Shown here: one piece after another, positions 59,161-64,000 of the stretch
Layout of the letters: every line of letters starts with the position of its first letter
Position numbering within the stretch: position 1 is the stretch's first letter
Assembly (NCBI RefSeq): GCF_048544455.1
Contig: NC_133538.1
Coordinates: 452,551,311-452,615,310 of the forward strand
Direction: 5' to 3'
DNA: 64,000 nucleotides
From: Silene latifolia
Lineage: Eukaryota > Streptophyta > Magnoliopsida > Caryophyllales > Caryophyllaceae
Notes under the pieces: model-generated
The model's input: only the letters and a program-made list of their open reading frames with translations
Told to the model about the DNA's origin: nothing
Databases searched by the model: none
Program-made: the position numbers and the translations under genes

Positions 59161-59599
59161 AGTAGTAGTAAAATAATTATAATAATATGTAAAGGAGATA
59201 TTTAGAGGTAGGGTGTAAGAGGGTAGGTGAATGTGTTGTTGGTTTTTGGTTGGTCCGGACTAAAGCATGTACAAAGTGAAACGTGACGGTCTATAGCTAG
59301 ACGAAATAATATCTCGAGTTTATTTTAAGTTGAGACGGGAACTAATATTATCACCGTCACTATTATTATTGTCCGACTAAAAATATGTATACATTTATTC
59401 TTATATAAATTATGCCTCAAAATTATAATTTAATAATACGTATTTTTATAAAAATGAGCTTTTATATAATACGTTTATAGAAATCGTATTTGAAATAAAG
59501 TTATTTAAATTGAATAATTCAAAAATATAAAATAAAGCAATCAAACGGTTTAGTAAATTTTAAATGTCAAAATGGGAAATTCGCAGGTGTTACACCTAG

Positions 59600-60061
59600 T
59601 GGCCGTGATATGCTACGGTCGGCCATCTGAACAGTCATATTTGTGCAATTAAAATTTGTCAAACCAAGTCTCTTAGCCAGAGACAGCGGTAAGACACTCA
59701 CGCTAGCGCCAAGATCGCATAACGCGTTATCAATCAAATGGGTACCAATATGACACGGAATCGAAAAACTACCCGAGTCTGACTGTTTGGGAGGTAACTT
59801 ATTCTGAACTAAGGCTGTCCTTACCTCGGTCAAAGTTACCGTCTCATGGTCATTAATGTGCCTCTTACGTGACAAAATTTATTTCATAAATTTAAGGTAA
59901 GAGGGTACCTGTGTCAGCAATTCGGCGAATGGCACAGTGACCTGCAAGCTTTTCAGGAGTTCGGCAAATTTGCCGAAATGTTGATTAGCCTTAGTACTTT
60001 GAAAACGCCTCGAGAAGGGCACCGTGATGGGTATCTCGAGCCCTTTGTTCCTCTCTTCCAA
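59600..60061 (-). pseudogene. Athila protease N-terminal half
   Basis: Read leftwards: I-T-V-P-F-S-R-R, then V-P-S-Y-L-K-F-M-K, a stop near 59878, then S-F-S-I-P-C-H-I-G and the active site A-L-C-D-L-G-A-S-V-S-V-L-P, then V-Q-M-A-D-R-S-I-S-R-P-L-G before the solo LTR junction. The active-site Asp-Leu-Gly-Ala is the normal Athila form. Confidence 0.85.
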
Positions 60062-60081
60062 TGTATCAGCCGGATCAAGCT

Positions 60082-60720
60082 CTAAATCCTTCGAACGGGA
60101 CTTCTTTCCTCTCGAACGAGGTCTTTCAAGCGATGTTTCACTCGATCGAGCACTAGTGGCTCTCGATCGAGTTGTTCTTTATCAGCACTACTCGATCGAC
60201 CAGAAATATCATTCGATCGAGTAGATTCTTCAGCAAATTCACTCGATCGAGTAGTTTTATTTACTCGATCGAGCACTTCTTTTTCCTGTTCACTCGATCG
60301 AGTAGAAATTTCACTCAATCGAGTCCTTTCTTTAGCATTTTTACTCGATCGACCCCCAGAAATTAGTCGATCGAGTACTTTCTTTGTCATGAGCTCTTTT
60401 TCTTCGACTGTGCACTGTTCATCAGCAGCAATTTCCTTCCCCGAGTCTGATTTCGGTCCTTTATATGAATAACCGCTCCTCAAATTAATTAAATTCACCG
60501 TCTCATGTGGATTCTTATCGGCTTGTGACGGTAAATGTCCTGGTTTTCTTATGGACTGGTTCGCGGCTAACTGGGCAACTTGAGTTTCGAGTGCCTTGAT
60601 AGATGCATCTTTTTGTTGATCACTCAGCTGCCATTGCTTTGTCAAAGACTGCAACATCGTCTTCAACTCACCTAGCTCACTTACCCCCACCAGAAGATGA
60701 TGCACCTTGATTAGGTGTAG
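60082..60720 (-). pseudogene. Athila gag C-terminal linker encoding palindrome-derived repeats
   Basis: A 200-codon open segment one frame away from the capsid frame, joined by a shift between about 60677 and 60720. It begins with a coiled-coil-like stretch (L-E-T-Q-V-A-Q-L-A-A-N-Q) and a conserved N-L-I-N-L-R-S-G block. It then enters the palindrome array (60118-60385), where each palindrome is read as T-R-S-S, L-D-R-V or R-S-N according to phase. The linker stays open through nine intact palindromes. Confidence 0.82.
60118..60385. repeat. ACTCGATCGAGT palindrome array in the gag-protease linker
   Basis: Nine intact CGATCGA cores and one decayed (ACTCAATCGAGTCC), spaced about 20-40 bases. 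It is the positional counterpart of the GGTCGATCGACC array at 30364-30590. Confidence 0.92.
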
Positions 60721-61969
60721 GAAAGGAATGAGGCTTCTGAAAGCCTTGTTGAGCCTTATGAGGAGGGACATATGGCTGCTGCTGATACAGAGAAGGGGTA
60801 GGATTGAGCACATTTTGACTTGTCCACCTCAAATTGGGATGGACTGCCCCTTGGTTATTATAATAGGAACCCCCTCCTTGCCTGTATTGTTGAAAAGCAA
60901 GGACCTGTTCCTTCTCCGTAAGACAGCCAACAGCAGTGTGACCGTCGTTGCTCCCACACCTCTCACATGTGACAGTCTCCCCTCTAGTAAGCAAATGGAC
61001 CGTCTGAGGCTCCCCAGCAGAATGCAGCTCCAGCTTATCAAACTTAGCATTCATGGCTTCCAGCTGAGCCACAACTTCCTTATCGACTACATGAACTGTT
61101 CTAATACCATCCCTCAGGTTTCCATACTCAGCACAGTGGGTCGCCATCTCTTCAATAAGAGCCCATCCCTTATCATCGTCGGTGTTCTTTTGAAATCTTC
61201 CGTTGGATGATGCATCAAGTATGGCTCTGTGATCATCGTATACCCCATTGTAGAACTGATTGGACATGAACCACGGATCAAAACCATGGTGAGGAATAGA
61301 CCTCACCAACCTCTTGAAACGGCACCACGCTTCATAGAATGTTTCATCAGGTGCCTGCTTGAAACTGGTAATCTTGACCCTCAGCTGATTAGTGCGCTGC
61401 GGAGGGAAATATCTCTTATAAAAAGCAAGAACAAGGGTCTCCCAGTCTGTGACCCCCGCGGCTGTGCGATCCAAATCAGTCAGCCACTCCCTGGCTGAGT
61501 CAGTCAAAGAAAAAGAAAACAGAACCTCCTTAATCTTGTCTTGAGTTACCCCCTTTGTGGCGGGGATAGTAGAACAGTAGTCCGTAAAGACCTCCATATG
61601 CTTCCTCGGGTCTTCACCTGCCACACCTCTAAAGAGATTTCTCTCCACCAGATTGATATAGGAAGGATGGATGTCAAATGTATTCCCATCCTCAGTCTGG
61701 AGATTGAAACCCTTTGGAATTGATGATGTTTTAGGCTCCGAATGACTGGCAATGTTCGGCATCTTTACTGGTTGGTTTACAGAACTGAAAGTGTCTTCTT
61801 CAAAAGATGGATTTTCTGTAAAAAGGAAATGCTGAAGTTCGGGTTCGAAAGTACTCAAGGCTTCTTTTCGTGATTCTCTTTGCAGACGGAGTCTATGCTT
61901 GAACAGCCTCTCTGGTTCAGAATCAGCTGAAACTAACTCCAACCTGTGTGACCTGGGCATACACAACAC
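60677..61969 (-). CDS. Athila gag (capsid and zinc knuckle), open over 430 codons
   Basis: The frame is open from a methionine at 61969. Capsid motifs: D-I-H-P-S-Y-I-N-L-V-E-R-N-L-F, H-M-E-V-F-T-D-Y, D-S-A-R-E-W-L, L-A-F-Y-K-R-Y-F-P-P, E-A-W-C-R-F-K-R-L-V-R-S-I-P-H-H-G, N-Q-F-Y-N-G-V-Y-D-D. At about residue 340 a C-E-R-C-G-S-N-D-G-H-T-A-V-G-C motif looks like a zinc knuckle with one extra residue in its second spacing. The rest is Gln/Pro-rich and ends in G-G-G-K, after which a frameshift separates it from the linker. It is the best-preserved gag in the window, but part of a broken element, so activity is unlikely. Confidence 0.85.
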   Translation of the reverse strand: MLCMPRSHRLELVSADSEPERLFKHRLRLQRESRKEALSTFEPELQHFLFTENPSFEEDTFSSVNQPVKMPNIASHSEPKTSSIPKGFNLQTEDGNTFDIHPSYINLVERNLFRGVAGEDPRKHMEVFTDYCSTIPATKGVTQDKIKEVLFSFSLTDSAREWLTDLDRTAAGVTDWETLVLAFYKRYFPPQRTNQLRVKITSFKQAPDETFYEAWCRFKRLVRSIPHHGFDPWFMSNQFYNGVYDDHRAILDASSNGRFQKNTDDDKGWALIEEMATHCAEYGNLRDGIRTVHVVDKEVVAQLEAMNAKFDKLELHSAGEPQTVHLLTRGETVTCERCGSNDGHTAVGCLTEKEQVLAFQQYRQGGGSYYNNQGAVHPNLRWTSQNVLNPTPSLYQQQPYVPPHKAQQGFQKPHSFPTPNQGASSSGGGK

Positions 61970-62059
61970 TGAAAGAAAATGAATAAGAACTGCCTTAAGG
62001 ATTAAAAATTCCCTGAGATGGATAAAATAAACGAAACAAAGACAGATAGGGCAATTGCC

Positions 62060-62076
62060 TCCCCGACAACGGTGTT
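62060..62076 (-). promoter_or_regulatory. Degenerate Athila primer-binding site
   Basis: Plus strand TCCCCGACAACGGTGTT corresponds to the inverse of TGGCGCCGTTGCCGGGGA with several transitions. It lies about 100 bases upstream of gag. No Athila LTR follows on the right. Confidence 0.65.
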
Positions 62077-62269
62077 GGGGTTGGTGTCCTTAACAGTTAG
62101 TGCAAGGACTTATAAATCTCTAAAAGGATCAAAGGGCATACTTTTGGTATTATTATCAGTTGATCCACGTTTATCAATAACGGTTGGCTTGCTAGATAAG
62201 TTTGACGTTATTGTCATACAGATGGCGGTGATCAACTGGTCCCTAAAAGTCACACCTATAGGATACGTT
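62077..62269. other. Unassigned segment between Athila primer site and copia LTR
   Basis: It should be the Athila 5' LTR but does not match the LTR at 42500-43983. It may belong to the copia-type element if that LTR starts earlier than I place it, or be an independent fragment. Nothing coding was seen. Confidence 0.4.
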
Positions 62270-63060
62270 TGAGAGACGTGACAGTATGAAAATACAGTCA
62301 TGTAGATGCCAATTTTGACTAACCGATTAGTCGAGTTATTTGACTAATATTTAGTCAAAATGTGATGTTGAGATATGTTATTTAATACGGATTAAATAAT
62401 AATGGCTAAGACAAATTAAACGGCTAATTCGTAAAATTGAATATAAGCGTTTTATATTTAATTGAATGTATATTGAATATAATTATACAATATTGTCTTT
62501 GTCGGACATGTATTAATAATTCAACTAATCCGTGTTATTAGTTGATGTTTTAATATCCGATAACCGATGACAGTTTATAATATATACCGCGTCGTATACA
62601 TTTTAGCCTCGGACCACGAGTTGAACATAAGGATAAAACGGAAGCCCATTCCCTCCTTGATCCACTCGGCCAAACCGAGATTAGGAGAACAAAAGGAGAG
62701 CTCCTCCTCTTGTTTAACCTAATCATCATTAGTGAAAAAGAATTAGGGTTTTAGAGATTAAGTTTTCTCTGAAACCGAGATCTCACATCTCGAGAAAAAC
62801 TCACATCAAGTTCTCCCAATATTGCAAGGCAATCGGAGAACACGTTCTAGCACAAGGGCATTTCTCGGACGGTCTTGGGTGCAACAATTAGGAGGGAATC
62901 TCTGTTGATTTCTGTTCTTTACGCCGTGCATCAAAGGACCCGAGGTTGATTCTTTATCTTTATCGTTTCATTGTTGTATTTCGTTTATGACCATATTTCA
63001 CATGTTAAATTTACGTTATAGTCCTAAATTTAAAAGGTCTTATACGGATATTACCTCTCA
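62270..63060 (+). mobile_element. Copia-type 5' LTR (left border tentative), element runs off the window
   Basis: The right border is fixed by the primer site at 63063. The left border is proposed from a terminal pair, TGAGAG at 62270 and CTCTCA at 63055-63060. The LTR is AT-rich and has no ORF. Assignment to copia rests on the modest LTR size, the primer type and the G-A-G-G-C-rich start of the leader; the gag gene is outside the window, so another lineage is possible. Confidence 0.55.
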
Positions 63061-63062
63061 AG

Positions 63063-63074
63063 TGGTATCAGAGC
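63063..63074 (+). promoter_or_regulatory. Primer-binding site (initiator-Met tRNA), right-edge element
   Basis: TGGTATCAGAGC, an exact match, two bases after the LTR end. Confidence 0.88.
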
Positions 63075-64000
63075 GAGGCCACGTAAATTTTCATTGTGAT
63101 TTTTCATAAAACGATTTTGAAACGGTTGTTTTTGTCTCGAAAACCGTGCCATGTATACACGGCTGAAATTTTTTTTGAAACCGTGACATGTTTTACACGG
63201 TTGTATCATCTTATTTTCGATTTGTTTTTATGCATATTGTTGTTTTATACGGAGATTATAACAATATGTCAAGTTTTGTCAATTTGTTGATTTAATTTTA
63301 CACGATTTTGATCAAAAATTGCAATAGGTTTTGCTTTGTCAAACTGTTTTTACGAGGGTTTTAAGTTTTCAGAACTTGTTTGGTCTCGATCGAGTGGTTT
63401 TCTACTCGATCGAGAGCTTTTTCTGTCTTGATTTTGTTCGATCGAGTCCTTCTTTGTACTCGATCGACCCCTTTAAAACCTGTTTGCTCGATCGAGAGGT
63501 CCTCGTACTCGATCGAGCAGATTTGCTGATAAAAGCTCTCGATCGACCTCCAGTACTGTCGATCGAGTACTTCCTGATTGGCAAGCCCCTCGATCGAATG
63601 GCAGCCTCATTCGATCGAGCCCTCTTGTTCCTCGATCGAGCACTTATGTCCCTGGATCGAGGGATTTCGTTTTTGCGACTTTGAAAATTTTTCCTTTTGC
63701 TTTAAATTTTCTTTTGGCCTTAATTTGTACTTTATACGGATATTGTACACTCGCTATGATTGTGAAACGGTTCACACACGTACCATTAAGTTATTTTAAA
63801 GCGTATTTAAAGTAACGGACTGTATTAGATTAAAATTAAATTGATAGAAGCGGTTTTATCACATGAATTTTAATCATTAAAAGGTGGTTTGGATAAATTT
63901 CACATAATTACGGAATTATGTCACGAATGAATTTGTTTTTAGTTGATGCATTTTATTTATCGTTAATTATGAATGTTTTTGAATGCTTTTTATTACGTAT
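63075..64000 (+). other. Leader of the right-edge element with an 11-member palindrome array
   Basis: No gag motif appears before the window ends, so the leader is at least 0.9 kb. At 63385-63662 there are eleven intact CGATCGA cores and one decayed (CTGGATCGAGG), the densest array in the window, with spacing of about 18-33 bases. A plus-strand open frame through 63331-63684 is built of L-D-R, R-S-S and S-I-E tripeptides read from the palindromes and is probably not a protein. Confidence 0.8.

Larger units (their letters stand above)
56082..59594 (-). mobile_element. Family A solo LTR (3513 bp), minus orientation
   Basis: The full family A LTR in inverse orientation (plus strand TGTGACACCCCGCG to GCAGGTGTTACA), flanked by a perfect CCTAG duplication (56077-56081 and 59595-59599). 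No second LTR or interior remains, so the rest was lost by recombination between LTRs. It splits the protease coding region of the minus-strand Athila. It is more diverged from the two LTRs at 3149-12352 than they are from each other. Confidence 0.93.
42500..62076 (-). mobile_element. Second Athila element, minus strand, lacking reverse transcriptase, RNase H and integrase
   Basis: Right to left: degenerate primer site (62060-62076), gag, gag-protease linker with palindromes, protease (split by the family A solo LTR), a short unknown C-terminal region, a spacer with palindromes, the Athila 3' ORF, a 3' untranslated region (split by family B), polypurine tract and a 3' LTR (42500-43983). Without its two insertions it measures about 8.3 kb to the primer site. 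No trace of reverse transcriptase, RNase H or integrase lies between protease and the 3' ORF, so the copy descends from a pol-deleted, non-autonomous Athila. The 5' LTR expected to the right of the primer site is not there. Confidence 0.85.

Noticed and set aside
63331..63684. 117-codon frame in the leader of the right-edge element
   Set aside because: It consists of tripeptides read from the palindrome array and lies between primer site and gag; composition is explained by the repeats.

Overview
The window reads as repeat-rich heterochromatin of a flowering plant. It holds no intact ordinary gene. Nearly all of it is LTR retrotransposons nested in one another and in an old FAR1-like (Mutator-transposase-like) gene. 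Large Tat-lineage, Athila and chromovirus-type elements fit a eudicot with a transposon-swollen genome. I favour Caryophyllales, perhaps Caryophyllaceae, but that is inference from repeat style and nothing here proves it.

Layout, left to right. 1-2110: minus-strand Ty1-copia remnant (gag start, primer-binding site, LTR). 2131-2247 and 2333-2858: two small hAT-like non-autonomous DNA transposons with direct-repeat target sites. 3149-12352: a complete non-coding retrotransposon derivative (family A) with 3.5 kb LTRs around a 2.2 kb gene-less interior. 12968-13091: a short SINE-like retroposon. 13318-40943: a plus-strand FAR1-related pseudogene with recognisable exons, split at 16040/39981 by an Athila element (target site ACTAC). 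The Athila 5' LTR is itself split at 16840/28618 by a Tat-lineage element that carries gag only (target site CATGG). 42189-42487: a minus-strand tail resembling a ULP1 protease, converging on the FAR1-like gene.

42500-62076 is a second Athila element on the minus strand. It keeps gag, protease and a 3' ORF but has no reverse transcriptase, RNase H or integrase. Two elements sit in it: a 7.8 kb element (family B, 44186-51977, target site GCAAG) in its 3' untranslated region, and a family A solo LTR (56082-59594, target site CCTAG) in its protease region. From about 62270 a plus-strand copia-type LTR and leader run off the window.

Two observations stand out. First, family B has chromovirus-style LTRs and an initiator-Met primer site, but its only ORF is an uninterrupted 542-codon protein related to the 3' ORF of Athila elements; it is the only long undamaged coding region here. 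Second, a short self-complementary motif (core CGATCGA, usually inside ACTCGATCGAGT or GGTCGATCGACC) occurs about 60 times by my manual count, in spaced arrays. The arrays sit in LTRs, leaders, gag-protease linkers and untranslated regions of at least three otherwise unrelated retrotransposon lineages, and each element keeps its own flavour of arm. All element calls come from reading the sequence; no similarity search was run.
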